Positions 8,516 to 18,260 of a stretch of 64,000 nt of DNA are shown one piece after another. Every line of letters begins with the position of its first letter. Position 1 is the stretch's first letter. Origin of the DNA: Vibrio ostreicida (GTDB lineage Bacteria; Pseudomonadota; Gammaproteobacteria; Enterobacterales; Vibrionaceae); the NCBI RefSeq assembly GCF_013074385.2, contig NZ_JABEYA020000001.1, positions 124,001 through 188,000 on the forward strand, given 5' to 3'. The notes below the pieces were generated by a model that had not been told where the DNA came from, searched no databases, and saw only the letters and a list, made by a program, of their open reading frames with translations. Position numbers and translations under genes: made by a program.

Positions 8516-9832
8516 GTGCTAGCTTACAGAGGGGCTGCCACAATGATGTTAGTCACTTTACTTGTGATAGCGACCTCCATTATCGTCATGGGTAGCGCAC
8601 GCGCTTTGTTCTACCAAATCCAGCAAAGTCACAATGAGGTGGCGGCTAGGCAAGCTCATTGGCAGATAGAAGGAGGGCTGGAATGTGTTTATAGCCAAGT
8701 TCAGATATTAGATGATCCATTTGCTTTGAAGGGGTTATCTCAATGTCAGGCCGCCATGCAGTTGGATTCGCTCTCTGTTGAAGTCGGCATACCCATAGTG
8801 GTTCGTGCCACCCGTGGTTTTATGACACATCAGAAATCATTCAGATTGCCGCAGCTGACAATCAAAAGCCCCATTACGGCTGTCTCAGATCTGATCATTA
8901 ATGGCGCAATCACGGTCTCTCCGGAGCCAGGCAACCGAGTGGCGCCGCATCGATGGGCCTGCGTATCCGTTCGATACCAGAATCGATTCTTTGCCACCAG
9001 TTATAGTACGCTGCATCCTTACCTGACTGCAAAGTCTTCACGGTACTTCCCTCAAAGTAACGCTCAAGGTCAACATCAATGTGCCCCGGAGTCTTACACG
9101 GATTTTACGTGGCAGTTATCGTCAACGAGTAATGATTTTGTTCAGGTTCATAAGATTGATGCGTTCCACGAGGTATTTAATGTGCCGCGCACACGTTGGT
9201 TGACCGTGATGAAAGATGAGTCAACGTTTGGCTACATCCCCAGCGGGCTGATGAAGCTCTCAGTGAAGCAGGCGAGCGATTTACCCGTGGCACAGTTTAT
9301 TTCCGATTGTGGGGAAGCGATCGTGAAGCAAATTCAAAATAATAAAAATGCTCTCTGGTTATATGGGAGCTGCGAGCTTGAGCCGAAAGATTTAAGGAAT
9401 ATCAATGCAGCGATACGTTCCTATTTTAAGGGGAGTGGTATTTTACTTGTGATTCACAATGGTATTTTATCAATCAGTGGAGATCTGGCTTTGAATGGGC
9501 TGGTCTATCAGCTGATTACCGATGAGTTTTGGGCTTATGATAAGACCGCGCGTCTTGTGGATTGGTCTAAGACAAAAAATGATGATCGTATAGCAAGCAC
9601 TATTGACGAGATACATGCATTCTCTTTGCCAATCGTTAGGGGCGAACAGTCAGTGAGTTACTTTCAAAATGGGGCTTTTTTTCCAACCGGTGGATTGATA
9701 TTGGATGCACCAAATACGTATGCTGTTGTGAACACATCATTGAATACTCAGTACCAGAAACAGATCACTGAGCGGCTAGCTCGCAAGTGGCATGGTCGCC
9801 AGTGGGTTAGTGGGTCGTGGAATGATCAATAG
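8516..9832 (+). CDS. pilX: Large PilX-like minor pilin protein
   Basis: Third gene of the pilin operon, beginning with GTG directly after the pilW stop (TAAGTG). At 438 residues it is far longer than classic PilX (roughly 170-200). The N-terminus MLAYRG|AATMMLVTLLVIATSIIVMG is a pilin-like hydrophobic helix after a short basic leader, with no Glu at position 5, as in PilX/GspK-type tip subunits. The helix continues through AARQAHWQIEGGLECVYSQ. The long C-terminal part has several Cys and no motif I can name. The role as an initiating or tip pilin is inferred from position. Its 3' end overlaps pilV by 11 bases. Confidence 0.75.
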   Translation: MLAYRGAATMMLVTLLVIATSIIVMGSARALFYQIQQSHNEVAARQAHWQIEGGLECVYSQVQILDDPFALKGLSQCQAAMQLDSLSVEVGIPIVVRATRGFMTHQKSFRLPQLTIKSPITAVSDLIINGAITVSPEPGNRVAPHRWACVSVRYQNRFFATSYSTLHPYLTAKSSRYFPQSNAQGQHQCAPESYTDFTWQLSSTSNDFVQVHKIDAFHEVFNVPRTRWLTVMKDESTFGYIPSGLMKLSVKQASDLPVAQFISDCGEAIVKQIQNNKNALWLYGSCELEPKDLRNINAAIRSYFKGSGILLVIHNGILSISGDLALNGLVYQLITDEFWAYDKTARLVDWSKTKNDDRIASTIDEIHAFSLPIVRGEQSVSYFQNGAFFPTGGLILDAPNTYAVVNTSLNTQYQKQITERLARKWHGRQWVSGSWNDQ

Positions 9833-10232
9833 CTCTAAAGGAGGGAGTCTAATTGAAGTGTTGATCGCCTCTGTGTTATTAGCGATCAGTGCCTTGTCGC
9901 TGCTCAAACTACAGATTTATATTGAATCCAATGCAAAGGCTTCTGAACGAAAAATGACAGCACTGTCTATTGCAGAGTCAGTATTGGAGCGATATACCAT
10001 GCCAGATGAGTTCTTTAATCAGAGCCACGATTTTTTGACACTCAGCCCGTTTGCTTGCCAAGCCTCCCCGTCTTGTCAGGCACCGACAACAGAGCAATAT
10101 CAAACCCATTGTCAAGTAAGTGCTGTTGTGAATATGGGGACCCCTTTTTATCGAGTGGATGTTGAAGTCTGTTGGTGGGATCGCCACGGAAACAAGCAGT
10201 CGGTCAATCTATCGACTGGCGTGTCGAAATGA
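9822..10232 (+). CDS. pilV: Minor pilin PilV
   Basis: Last gene of the operon, 136 residues from the ATG at 9822, which overlaps the pilX stop; an in-frame ATG at 9792 would add a ten-residue leader without a better ribosome site. The leader MINSSKG is followed by GSLIEVLIASVLLAISALSLL, a canonical pilin helix with Glu5. Cys residues in the C-terminal half (CQASPSCQ; CWWDRHG) fit the PilV/GspI group. No terminator is visible in the 280 bases that follow. Confidence 0.85.
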   Translation: MINSSKGGSLIEVLIASVLLAISALSLLKLQIYIESNAKASERKMTALSIAESVLERYTMPDEFFNQSHDFLTLSPFACQASPSCQAPTTEQYQTHCQVSAVVNMGTPFYRVDVEVCWWDRHGNKQSVNLSTGVSK

Positions 10233-10450
10233 CGTGAAATAGACTGACTAATAGCTAAGTTGCAATAGAAATTCGATTAACATGGTTTTAATAATGTGAC
10301 TACGGCTAGGCCATGACACTAAGGAACACATAGGTTTAGTGATTATGCTTATCTGTGGCAATTTTATAAACGATGGCGACCATTTTTCGTTATTTTATGT
10401 ATTTTAGCTGAGTTTTTCAGTCTGTAACCTTATGCCAAGATGCAAAAAAG

Positions 10451-10478
10451 TTGACTCCGTCTGCTAAAGCCATACACT
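10451..10478 (+). promoter_or_regulatory. Candidate tadA promoter
   Basis: TTGACT (10451-10456), a 16-base spacer and TACACT (10473-10478) resemble a sigma-70 promoter 35 bases before the tadA start. The rest of the 280-base gap 10233-10513 shows nothing recognisable. Confidence 0.5.
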
Positions 10479-10513
10479 TTTTATCTTTGACGCCTAAAAA
10501 ATAGGATTCAGTT

Positions 10514-11014
10514 TTGTCACATCAACAATTTACACCCCAAGATCAATATTTTATGCGTCAAGCTATCGCGCTTGCCGAACAAGCAGAATCTGAGGGAGAG
10601 GTCCCTGTCGGCGCTGTATTGGTGAAGGATGGTGAGATTATTGCAAAGGGGTGGAACCAATCTATTGGTCATCATGATGCTACCGCGCATGCCGAGATGC
10701 AGGCTTTGCGACAGGCGGGCCAAACCTTGATGAACTACCGACTAATCGATACCACGTTATACGTGACCCTAGAGCCCTGCCCAATGTGTGCGGGTGCGTT
10801 GCTCCATAGCCGGGTCAAGCGTGTGGTGTTTGGTGCGCCTGACCTAAAAGCGGGTGCGGCGGGGACGGTACTCAATCTTTTTGAACATCAAGCGGCCTAT
10901 CACTATGCGGAAGTGGAAGGTGGCTTAATGGAGCATGAGTGCCGTGAACAGCTTCAAGCGTTTTTTAAGCGTCGTCGAAAAGAGAAAAAAGAGCAGAAAA
11001 AGCGGGAAGGCTAG
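10514..11014 (+). CDS. tadA: tRNA adenosine(34) deaminase TadA
   Basis: Converts wobble adenosine 34 of tRNA-Arg(ACG) to inosine; an essential zinc deaminase acting as a dimer. Zinc and catalytic residues are visible as HAE (H59, E61) and PCPMC (C89, C92), numbered from the TTG at 10514. That TTG is preceded by TAGGA at a suitable distance and gives MSHQQFTPQDQYFM. A later start at the ATG at 10553 would remove 13 residues without touching the domain. The C-terminus is strongly basic (RRRKEKKEQKKREG), typical of tRNA-binding TadA tails. Length is 166 residues. Confidence 0.95.
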   Translation: MSHQQFTPQDQYFMRQAIALAEQAESEGEVPVGAVLVKDGEIIAKGWNQSIGHHDATAHAEMQALRQAGQTLMNYRLIDTTLYVTLEPCPMCAGALLHSRVKRVVFGAPDLKAGAAGTVLNLFEHQAAYHYAEVEGGLMEHECREQLQAFFKRRRKEKKEQKKREG

Positions 11015-11023
11015 GGGGTTTAA

Positions 11024-11048
11024 GCAAACACCCGATTCAGGTGTTTGC
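11024..11048. repeat. Hairpin between tadA and the small basic ORF
   Basis: Perfect 9-bp inverted repeat GCAAACACC / GGTGTTTGC (11024-11032 and 11040-11048) with a 7-base loop. Neither strand has a good T tract after it, so it is at best a weak terminator for either neighbour. Confidence 0.6.
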
Positions 11049-11057
11049 CAAGACAAT

Positions 11058-11189
11058 TCAGGCACAGATAAGTTGCATAAACGCACGATGACGAGCGATC
11101 ACTTTCTTCTTGTTATTGCTGATCATTCTTTTACGTCGATTTGCCGAAACGGTTTTATTAATGCGTTTGGATCGCATTGTACGTCTCAT
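11058..11189 (-). CDS. Small, very basic 43-residue protein
   Basis: Not a recognised family. A 44-codon frame starts with ATG at 11189, preceded by AGGAGAGAACTT, one of the better ribosome sites in this window. The product begins MRRTMRSKRINKTVSANRRK and ends RAFMQLICA. About 16 of 43 residues are Lys or Arg, with almost no acidic residues, no signal peptide and no membrane segment. It could bind RNA or the ribosome by composition alone, which is inference. It lies 172 bases downstream of mltF on the same strand, inside an otherwise empty 347-base gap (11015-11361), with a hairpin just past its stop. Confidence 0.55.
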   Translation of the reverse strand: MRRTMRSKRINKTVSANRRKRMISNNKKKVIARHRAFMQLICA

Positions 11190-11361
11190 AAGTTCTCTCC
11201 TATTCACTGTAAATTAAGATAGCAGGCCTTCTTTTACCAGCCGATTGTTACCGTTTAAATAATATCGCTTTTCATTTTCTATCTGCCTTATGTATGGGGC
11301 AAGATTCATTAATTCAAGGGCGTACAATGAGGTAAATGGTACGCACTGAAATTCAACGATG

Positions 11362-12873
11362 TTAATTGGTTTCGATTGGTCTTAGGTCAAGAGCACTTGA
11401 TACTGAGTTTCGTGGTGCCTCAATCACGGTAAGATCGTCGAGGCTCAAATCACTATTATCAGAAGACTTTTGGGCCAAGTGCCCGATGATGCTTTGATAA
11501 TAACGTCGGATGTTTTCTACATAGTTTTTAGCTTCATCTCCCCGTGCGTAGCCATAGCGTGTCTGGCTGAAGTACTTTCTTTGTCGCAATAAGGGTAGAC
11601 GATCTTTCACATCGGCCCATGAATCAGGGTTCCCTCCTTGACGTTTGGTTAGACGTCTCGCATCCATCAGATGGCCGTAGCCGACGTTATAAGACGCTAA
11701 AGCAAACCACATTTTCTCGTGATGCTCGATGGAATCGGGAATACGATCCACCATTCTACGTAAGTATTCCACGCCGCCACGAACAGACTGTTGGGGATCG
11801 AGTCGATTGGTTACGCCGACACTTTTTGCGGTCGGAAGGGTCAACATCATCATGCCACGAACCCCAGTTGGAGATTTGGCCAAAGGATTCCAATGTGACT
11901 CCTGATAGGCTAAAGCGGCAACCAATCGCCAGTCAAATTCATCAGAATACTCCTTAAACAACGGAGACCATTGAGGAAGCGTTGAATCAAGAGCTCGAAT
12001 AAAGGCTCGGGTATCAACATAGTCAAAGGTACCAATATGACCAATGTACTTTTCTTCCAAAGACGCCAAATGACCGGATTGCTTGATATAACCGAAGAAT
12101 TCAATCATTAAGGCGTATAGGCTTTCATCTTCAGAGCGTCTTACAAACCACGAGATAGGTTGATCTTCTGTTAATTCAAAGGCAAGAGCGATATCTGGGT
12201 AGATACGTTGTGACAGAGAAACTTCAACTGAATCTGCAACTGTGAACATCAGCTCGCCGTTGGAGACTTGCTTGAGTAAGTCGCTGACTTCCGCTTCGGG
12301 GTCGACTTCAAAAGGAAAGTCAGGATGTTGTTCCTCTCTGATGGCACTTAATGTTTGCTTGATGTGGGAATCACTGATGACCTTTAACATGGGGGTCTTG
12401 TCATCAGGATCACGTCGCTGAGGTTGTCGATTAATCAGTTGAGCGAGGTTGCGTGGCCTCCACTGGCCCTTTTTATACACCACCTGTTGGCTGACATAGT
12501 AGTACGCAGGGCCAGGGCGAAAGTTAGCCACTCGCTCGGGAGATTGAGTCAGACCTGCAGCAATCATATCAATTTCGCCATTCTTTAGTGCGGGGTACAG
12601 TGAGGAAATCCGGTACGCAGGTTTCATTTCCAATTGAACACCCAGTTCATTGGCAAATTCTCGGGCAAGCTCGTAATCCAATCCCGCGGGGCCATCTGGA
12701 CCAATATAGTAGGATAATTGGTTATTTAAGGTCCCGACTCTTAACACGCCGCGTTCGCGAATTTGGTCTAAATCATTTTTTGGCTCTGATTCAATTTGGC
12801 ATCCAGAGAGCATCAAGACGGAAAAAAGTAAGGTAATGATTGATGTCCATCGGGTCAAATAAGGCTTTTCCAT
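11362..12873 (-). CDS. mltF: Membrane-bound lytic murein transglycosylase F
   Basis: Peptidoglycan-cleaving lipoprotein, anchored to the outer membrane and acting in the periplasm. The ATG at 12873 is chosen over an in-frame TTG at 12888 because GAGAG lies 8 bases before it; the protein is 503 residues. The lipobox LSGC puts the lipidated Cys at residue 25. A family 3 solute-binding domain follows (ERGVLRVGTLNNQLSYY to about 265), then an SLT domain with the catalytic Glu in ALAYQESHWNPLAKSPTGV, then MMMLTLPTA and YNVGYGH. MltF is the known transglycosylase with this binding domain. It is divergent from purL. Confidence 0.95.
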   Translation of the reverse strand: MEKPYLTRWTSIITLLFSVLMLSGCQIESEPKNDLDQIRERGVLRVGTLNNQLSYYIGPDGPAGLDYELAREFANELGVQLEMKPAYRISSLYPALKNGEIDMIAAGLTQSPERVANFRPGPAYYYVSQQVVYKKGQWRPRNLAQLINRQPQRRDPDDKTPMLKVISDSHIKQTLSAIREEQHPDFPFEVDPEAEVSDLLKQVSNGELMFTVADSVEVSLSQRIYPDIALAFELTEDQPISWFVRRSEDESLYALMIEFFGYIKQSGHLASLEEKYIGHIGTFDYVDTRAFIRALDSTLPQWSPLFKEYSDEFDWRLVAALAYQESHWNPLAKSPTGVRGMMMLTLPTAKSVGVTNRLDPQQSVRGGVEYLRRMVDRIPDSIEHHEKMWFALASYNVGYGHLMDARRLTKRQGGNPDSWADVKDRLPLLRQRKYFSQTRYGYARGDEAKNYVENIRRYYQSIIGHLAQKSSDNSDLSLDDLTVIEAPRNSVSSALDLRPIETN

Positions 12874-13006
12874 TGAGCAGTCTCTCAAGCTTAAAGTAGA
12901 GCATTTATATCAAAGTAGGAAAACAAGGCAAGTCAATCAGACCGAGTTCGAGGCAAATATTCGCAAATAGGAGACCTGCGGCAATTCAAACTTGACAAAA
13001 AAAATG

Positions 13007-13022
13007 ACGCAAACGGTTGCTT
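13007..13022 (+). promoter_or_regulatory. PurR operator upstream of purL
   Basis: ACGCAAACGGTTGCTT is a near-exact match to the E. coli PurR box (ACGCAAACGTTTGCGT type). PurR with hypoxanthine or guanine would repress purL from here. A TTGACA (12992-12997) adjoins it on the left. Confidence 0.88.
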
Positions 13023-13051
13023 TTGGTGTTACATCACAAAAATAATTCCTT

Positions 13052-13057
13052 TATAAT
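13052..13057 (+). promoter_or_regulatory. Likely -10 element of purL
   Basis: A perfect TATAAT, with TTACAT at 13029-13034 (17-base spacing) as a possible -35. It predicts a transcript start near 13064 and a leader of about 96 bases. PurR bound at 13007-13022 would sit just upstream of the -35. Confidence 0.55.
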
Positions 13058-13072
13058 GCGCCCGCATGAGGA

Positions 13073-13130
13073 GGTGAAATCGGCATAAGTTCGTACTGCA
13101 TTGACTGTTGGAATCTATGCCAATATCACC
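13073..13130 (+). promoter_or_regulatory. Leader stem-loop of purL
   Basis: Arms 13073-13087 (GGTGAAATCGGCATA) and 13116-13130 (TATGCCAATATCACC) pair at 13 of 15 positions around a 28-base loop. It would fold near the 5' end of the purL message, ending 29 bases before the ATG. The left arm includes an AGGAGGTG anti-16S-like motif that would be buried. The function is unknown; it resembles no riboswitch class that I recognise. Confidence 0.55.
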
Positions 13131-13159
13131 TTAATCAATTGTATAAGAGACCTAAGCAC

Positions 13160-16100
13160 ATGAAAATTTTGCGTGGCTCCCCAGCTCTTTCTGAGTTTCG
13201 TGTTACCAAACTGTTGGAACTTTGCCGTGAACAAGCTCTACCTGTAACAGGCGTTTACGCAGAGTTTATGCACTTTGCTGAACTGACTGCAGAGCTGAAT
13301 ACTTCTGAAGCAGATAAACTGGAAAAGTTGCTGACTTACGGCCCAAGCATTGAGGAACATGAGCCTCAAGGTCTTCTTTTCCTTGTCACGCCTCGTCCAG
13401 GAACCATCTCACCTTGGTCTTCTAAATCGACCGATATAGCCATCAACTGTGGTCTTAAACAAGTTAAGCGTCTTGAACGTGGTACTGCTTACTATTTGAC
13501 AACCACATCACCACTGACATTGGCGCACACCGAACAACTGAAAGCGCTGATTCACGATCGTATGGTGGAATCGGTATTTACTCAGTTTGAAGATGCCTCT
13601 GAATTGTTTACTGAGGCAAAACCAAAGCCTGTACTGGATGTTGACGTCTTATCAGGCGGTCGTTCTGCGTTGGTCGAAGCAAACGTTTCCCTAGGTTTAG
13701 CACTGGCTGAAGATGAGATTGACTATTTGGTCGAGAGCTTTCTCAAATTAGGGCGTAATCCGAACGACATTGAACTTATGATGTTTGCTCAGGCAAATTC
13801 TGAGCACTGTCGCCACAAAATCTTTAACGCTGATTGGACAATTGATGGGGTCGATCAAAGTAAATCATTGTTTAAAATGATTAAAAACACTTATGAAACC
13901 ACGCCAGAAAACGTCTTATCGGCCTACAAAGATAATGCAGCAGTAATGACAGGCTCAATGGCTGGCCGATTTTTTCCTGACCCGACATCTCGCCAATACC
14001 AATATCATCAAGAAAATACTCATATTCTGATGAAGGTAGAGACACACAATCACCCTACCGCCATTTCGCCTTGGCCTGGTGCCTCAACTGGTTCTGGTGG
14101 TGAGATCCGTGATGAAGGGGCTACGGGAATTGGTGGTAAGCCTAAAGCAGGCTTGGTTGGGTTCACAACATCGAACTTGCGAATCCCCGGTTTTGAACAA
14201 CCTTGGGAAACAGATTTCGGCAAGCCAAACCGTATTGTCAATGCGCTGGATATTATGCTGCAAGGGCCTTTAGGCGGGGCTGCATTCAATAACGAATTTG
14301 GTCGGCCTAACCTGCTTGGCTATTTCCGCACTTATGAAGAAAAAGTCACCTCTCATGCGGGGGAAGAAGTTCGCGGTTATCATAAGCCAATCATGATTGC
14401 TGGTGGCATGGGCAATATCCGTGACGGTCATGTCCAGAAGAAGGCGATCCCTGTCGGCGCGAGTCTTATTGTTCTAGGGGGGCCGGCAATGAACATCGGC
14501 CTTGGCGGCGGTGCGGCATCCTCTATGGCTTCTGGTCAATCCGCTGAAGATTTGGATTTTGCCTCTGTCCAACGTGAAAACCCGGAGATGGAGCGCCGAT
14601 GTCAGGAAGTGATAGATCGTTGCTGGCAGCTGGGTGAAGACAACCCGATAGCGTTTATCCACGATGTTGGGGCTGGTGGTATCTCAAATGCTTTGCCTGA
14701 ATTGGTTGACGATGGCCAGCGTGGGGGGCGCTTTCAGCTCCGTCAAGTCCCTAATGATGAGCCTGGAATGAGCCCGTTGGAAATTTGGTGTAACGAATCA
14801 CAGGAACGTTATGTGATGGCTGTTGCACCTGAAAATATGGCGACATTTGAAGCCATTTGTCGACGCGAACGTGCACCTTACGCTGTGGTTGGGGTGGCAA
14901 CAGAAGAACGCCACCTGACGTTGGACGACGCGTACTTCGATAATACGCCCATCGATATGCCGATGGATATCTTGTTGGGGAAAGCACCCAAGATGCATCG
15001 CGATGCGGCTACGTTAAAAGTGGAGAGTCCGGCAATGGACCTCCAAGCTGTTGAGCTTAACGAGGCGGTAGACCGGGTACTTCGCCTCCCAGCCGTTGCG
15101 GAAAAAACCTTCCTTATTACGATTGGTGATCGCTCCGTGACTGGGTTAGTGGCGCGAGACCAAATGGTGGGACCGTGGCAGGTGCCAGTTGCTAACTGTG
15201 CCGTTACAGCTGCAAGTTATGATACATACCATGGTGAAGCGATGTCGATGGGAGAGCGGACACCAGCAGCATTGCTTGATTTTGGCGCTTCTGCACGTTT
15301 GGCGGTCGGGGAGTCTTTAACCAATATTGCAGCCACTGATATTGGTGATATTAAACGTATTAAGTTGTCTGCGAACTGGATGTCCCCCGCGGGTCACCCC
15401 GGCGAAGATGCGGGGTTATACGAAGCGGTAAAAGCTGTCGGTGAAGAATTATGTCCGGCGTTGGGACTGACTATTCCTGTCGGTAAGGATTCGATGTCAA
15501 TGAAGACCCAGTGGGATGAACAGGGTGAACACAAAGAAGTCACCTCACCGCTGTCATTGGTGATCACTGCCTTTGGTCGAGTTGAAGACGTGCGCAAGAC
15601 GATTACCCCTCAGTTGCGGACGCCATCGACGCTAAAAGGCTTGGGCGAGACGTCCCTCATGCTGATTGATTTGGGTAATGGCAAAAACAGACTTGGTGCA
15701 ACAGCGTTGGCGCAGGTATACAAGCAGTTGGGCGATAAGCCCGCTGATGTCGATAGCCCCGAGCAGTTAAAAGGTTTCTTTGATGCCATGCAGTCTCTTG
15801 TTCGTCAGGAAAAGGTCGTCGCTTATCACGACAAAGGTGACGGTGGTTTATTTGTTACTTTGGCTGAAATGGCTTTTGCGGGTCATTGTGGCCTGAATGT
15901 TGACATGACAACGTTGATTACCGAGGGAAATATTTTAGCGACTTTGTTTAATGAAGAACTTGGCGCGGTTATTCAGATCAAAAATGAACATTTGGATTCC
16001 GTTCAGTCTATCCTCGCTGCTCATGGTCTTGCGACGTGTTCACATATTATTGGCTGTGTCGAAGACTCAGATCGTATCACTATTTCGTGCTGTGATTCAT

Positions 16101-17089
16101 TAATCCTAGATCGATCTCGCACGGAATTACGTGCTATCTGGGCTGAGACGACGCATAAGATGCAAGCTTTGCGTGATAACCCTGATTGTGCAGACCAAGA
16201 GTTCTTAGCGAAGAAAGACAATGATGACCCTGGCCTGAATGTCACGTTGAGCTTCGATGTCAATGAAGATATTGCGGCGCCAAGTATTGCCGCTGCAATG
16301 GTCAATACCGGTGCTAAGCCTAAGATGGCGATTCTACGAGAGCAAGGTGTTAACTCTCATGTAGAAATGGCCGCAGCATTTGATCGTGCCGGTTTTGAGG
16401 CGACGGATATCCACATGAGTGACATCCTCACCGGCCAAGCCGTGCTTGAACAGTATCAAGGTCTGGTCGCTTGTGGTGGCTTCTCATACGGTGATGTCTT
16501 AGGTGCAGGGGAAGGTTGGGCGAAGTCAATTTTGTTTAACTTACAGGCTCGTGAGCAATTTGAACGTTTCTTTGCCCGTCAGGATAGTTTCTCATTAGGG
16601 GTGTGTAATGGTTGTCAGATGCTGTCCAATCTCAAGGAGCTGATTCCGGGATCTGAGTTGTGGCCACGTTTTGTTAGAAATGAATCTGAGCGTTTTGAAG
16701 CGCGTTTCAGTTTAGTCGAAGTACAAAAGTCGGATTCCGTCTTTTTGGAAGGAATGGCAGGGTCCCGCATACCGATTGCGGTCTCTCATGGGGAAGGGCG
16801 AGTTGAAGTCCGAGATGCCAATCACCTTAATTCGATTGAAGCTTCTGGAACCGTTGCTTTGCGTTACGTTGATAACCATGGGCAACCGACTCAGCAGTAT
16901 CCGAATAATCCGAATGGGTCGCCTAATGCCATCACAGGGCTGACGACGACTGATGGTCGAGTCACGATTATGATGCCGCATCCAGAGCGTGTATTCCGTA
17001 CTGTTGCCAATTCTTGGGCACCGCAAGATTGGGGTGAAAACGGCGCATGGATGAGAATGTTCCAAAATGCGCGTAAGCTTATTGGTTAA
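13160..17089 (+). CDS. purL: Phosphoribosylformylglycinamidine synthase
   Basis: Large single-chain FGAM synthase of de novo purine synthesis: FGAR + glutamine + ATP to FGAM. The ATG at 13160 gives the family N-terminus [15 protein letters not shown]; an in-frame TTG at 13139 would add seven residues. The 1309 residues (E. coli 1295) include a PurS-like N-domain, two AIRS-type synthetase halves ([33 protein letters not shown]) and a C-terminal glutaminase with nucleophile Cys1149 in GVCNGCQM and the PHPERVFR His. Control elements upstream are a PurR box and a leader hairpin; a terminator follows. Confidence 0.98.
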   Translation: MKILRGSPALSEFRVTKLLELCREQALPVTGVYAEFMHFAELTAELNTSEADKLEKLLTYGPSIEEHEPQGLLFLVTPRPGTISPWSSKSTDIAINCGLKQVKRLERGTAYYLTTTSPLTLAHTEQLKALIHDRMVESVFTQFEDASELFTEAKPKPVLDVDVLSGGRSALVEANVSLGLALAEDEIDYLVESFLKLGRNPNDIELMMFAQANSEHCRHKIFNADWTIDGVDQSKSLFKMIKNTYETTPENVLSAYKDNAAVMTGSMAGRFFPDPTSRQYQYHQENTHILMKVETHNHPTAISPWPGASTGSGGEIRDEGATGIGGKPKAGLVGFTTSNLRIPGFEQPWETDFGKPNRIVNALDIMLQGPLGGAAFNNEFGRPNLLGYFRTYEEKVTSHAGEEVRGYHKPIMIAGGMGNIRDGHVQKKAIPVGASLIVLGGPAMNIGLGGGAASSMASGQSAEDLDFASVQRENPEMERRCQEVIDRCWQLGEDNPIAFIHDVGAGGISNALPELVDDGQRGGRFQLRQVPNDEPGMSPLEIWCNESQERYVMAVAPENMATFEAICRRERAPYAVVGVATEERHLTLDDAYFDNTPIDMPMDILLGKAPKMHRDAATLKVESPAMDLQAVELNEAVDRVLRLPAVAEKTFLITIGDRSVTGLVARDQMVGPWQVPVANCAVTAASYDTYHGEAMSMGERTPAALLDFGASARLAVGESLTNIAATDIGDIKRIKLSANWMSPAGHPGEDAGLYEAVKAVGEELCPALGLTIPVGKDSMSMKTQWDEQGEHKEVTSPLSLVITAFGRVEDVRKTITPQLRTPSTLKGLGETSLMLIDLGNGKNRLGATALAQVYKQLGDKPADVDSPEQLKGFFDAMQSLVRQEKVVAYHDKGDGGLFVTLAEMAFAGHCGLNVDMTTLITEGNILATLFNEELGAVIQIKNEHLDSVQSILAAHGLATCSHIIGCVEDSDRITISCCDSLILDRSRTELRAIWAETTHKMQALRDNPDCADQEFLAKKDNDDPGLNVTLSFDVNEDIAAPSIAAAMVNTGAKPKMAILREQGVNSHVEMAAAFDRAGFEATDIHMSDILTGQAVLEQYQGLVACGGFSYGDVLGAGEGWAKSILFNLQAREQFERFFARQDSFSLGVCNGCQMLSNLKELIPGSELWPRFVRNESERFEARFSLVEVQKSDSVFLEGMAGSRIPIAVSHGEGRVEVRDANHLNSIEASGTVALRYVDNHGQPTQQYPNNPNGSPNAITGLTTTDGRVTIMMPHPERVFRTVANSWAPQDWGENGAWMRMFQNARKLIG

Positions 17090-17162
17090 GTTCTGTGTCC
17101 TCTTAGACTCGAAAGAATGTCGATCGTTTGAGGCACTTGAACGAACTTGAGGCGGTATAAGC

Positions 17163-17193
17163 ATCCCCACTAACTTTGTTCGTGGGGATTTTT
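17163..17193 (+). terminator. Terminator of purL
   Basis: Perfect 8-bp stem ATCCCCAC / GTGGGGAT (17163-17170 and 17182-17189) with an 11-base loop, then TTTT. Confidence 0.85.
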
Positions 17194-17715
17194 ATGTTTG
17201 CTCAAGAGTTGGTGCTGGCCTGCACAAAAAGCCGTTTGGCTGGGACTACAACGTAATCAATCGACTAAGGAAGTGTGTCGTTCTTTTGACCTAGCTCTTC
17301 AACCCGAACAAACATAAACCCTACTATCAATGGCGCTTAGTCGGCCTGATGGCTACCGAGCAAACTCTAGCAAACTCTAGCAAAGGCGAGAAAGCATAAG
17401 TCACTGCATTTTGCCGGATAAAAGAAAGAACCGAACGTTTCCACACTCAGTCCTTTTTGCCCCTACAGATACCCGGTTAGATATAAACATTGGTGCTTAT
17501 CAGAGCGGCATTAGAGCGAGAGGCCGGCATTTTTTGTCAGCTAACGGATGAAATAGGGAGTGAAGACTGGTCAATAAGAAAGTGAATTTTTACAGCAAAC
17601 TCGTCTTTTTTGTGCTCTAATACCCGGCTTACCGAGGGTGGTGTTAAACAGTCGAGCTTAAATGGCGTTGTCAAATTGACCGAGTCCCTGATTTATCCCT
17701 TAGGAAATAAAAGTA
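17194..17715. other. Gene-free stretch between purL and the DUF3622 gene
   Basis: About 520 bases without a supportable gene. All frames are broken by stops. It holds a perfect tandem pair of the 10-mer CAAACTCTAG (17361-17380, with a further CAAA). Vibrio cholerae carries an insertion element at the corresponding site as I recall it, so a decayed insertion is conceivable, but I see no terminal repeats or transposase motif. Confidence 0.5.
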
Positions 17716-17952
17716 ATGTCTAAAAGTAAAAAATTCGCTATCCGTGTGACTGAAAAACGTGAAGGTTGGTGCGCCGAAATTACGCGTCAGGTGACGTCTC
17801 GTAAAACCGTTGTTTCAAAGCGTGAAATGGGTTTTGAAACTCAAGAGCTTGCCCAAGCATGGGGTGAAAAAGAGCTGGCTGATTTCATTAAAAATCAAAC
17901 AGAGCGCAACGCACGTAAATCAGCACAAAGGAAAGCCCGAAAAGCGGATTAA
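17716..17952 (+). CDS. DUF3622 family small protein
   Basis: A 78-residue cytosolic protein of the DUF3622 family, whose function is not known. It has KKFAIRVTEKREGWCAEITRQ with a Trp-Cys pair, then a central EMGFETQELAQAWGEKELADF helix, then a highly basic tail (RNARKSAQRKARKAD). The beta-then-helix layout and Lys/Arg-rich end suggest nucleic acid contact, which is inference. TAGGA precedes the ATG at 17716. It stands alone between a gene-free region and a strong bidirectional terminator. Confidence 0.8.
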   Translation: MSKSKKFAIRVTEKREGWCAEITRQVTSRKTVVSKREMGFETQELAQAWGEKELADFIKNQTERNARKSAQRKARKAD

Positions 17953-17990
17953 TTGACTCGCTTTCCCGATAGGTAAAGGATGACTTTTGT

Positions 17991-18026
17991 AACAAAAAGG
18001 TTGGCTTAAACGCCAACCTTTTTGTT
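17991..18026. terminator. Strong terminator after the DUF3622 gene
   Basis: Perfect 15-bp stem AACAAAAAGGTTGGC / GCCAACCTTTTTGTT (17991-18005 and 18012-18026) with a 6-base loop, symmetrical enough to act in both directions. The rest of the 308-base gap up to 18260 shows nothing else I can name. Confidence 0.9.
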
Positions 18027-18260
18027 CTTTAATCCGTCAAAAAGATGTTTGAATTGAAAGCGATGGCTGTGTGGGTAGGTTGGATAACTACTGGGTACGA
18101 CTTTGGCGCGAACAGCAGTGAAAATGTTGCCTTCTGATGAACGAGGAATAATCTCAGTCATTTCTTGCGTTTTGAATTGGACTGATTAGGTGAAAAGCGA
18201 TTATGGCAGAGAGATATGATGTCATACTTGCCTGATAATAAAAGATGTTGAGGATAAATT

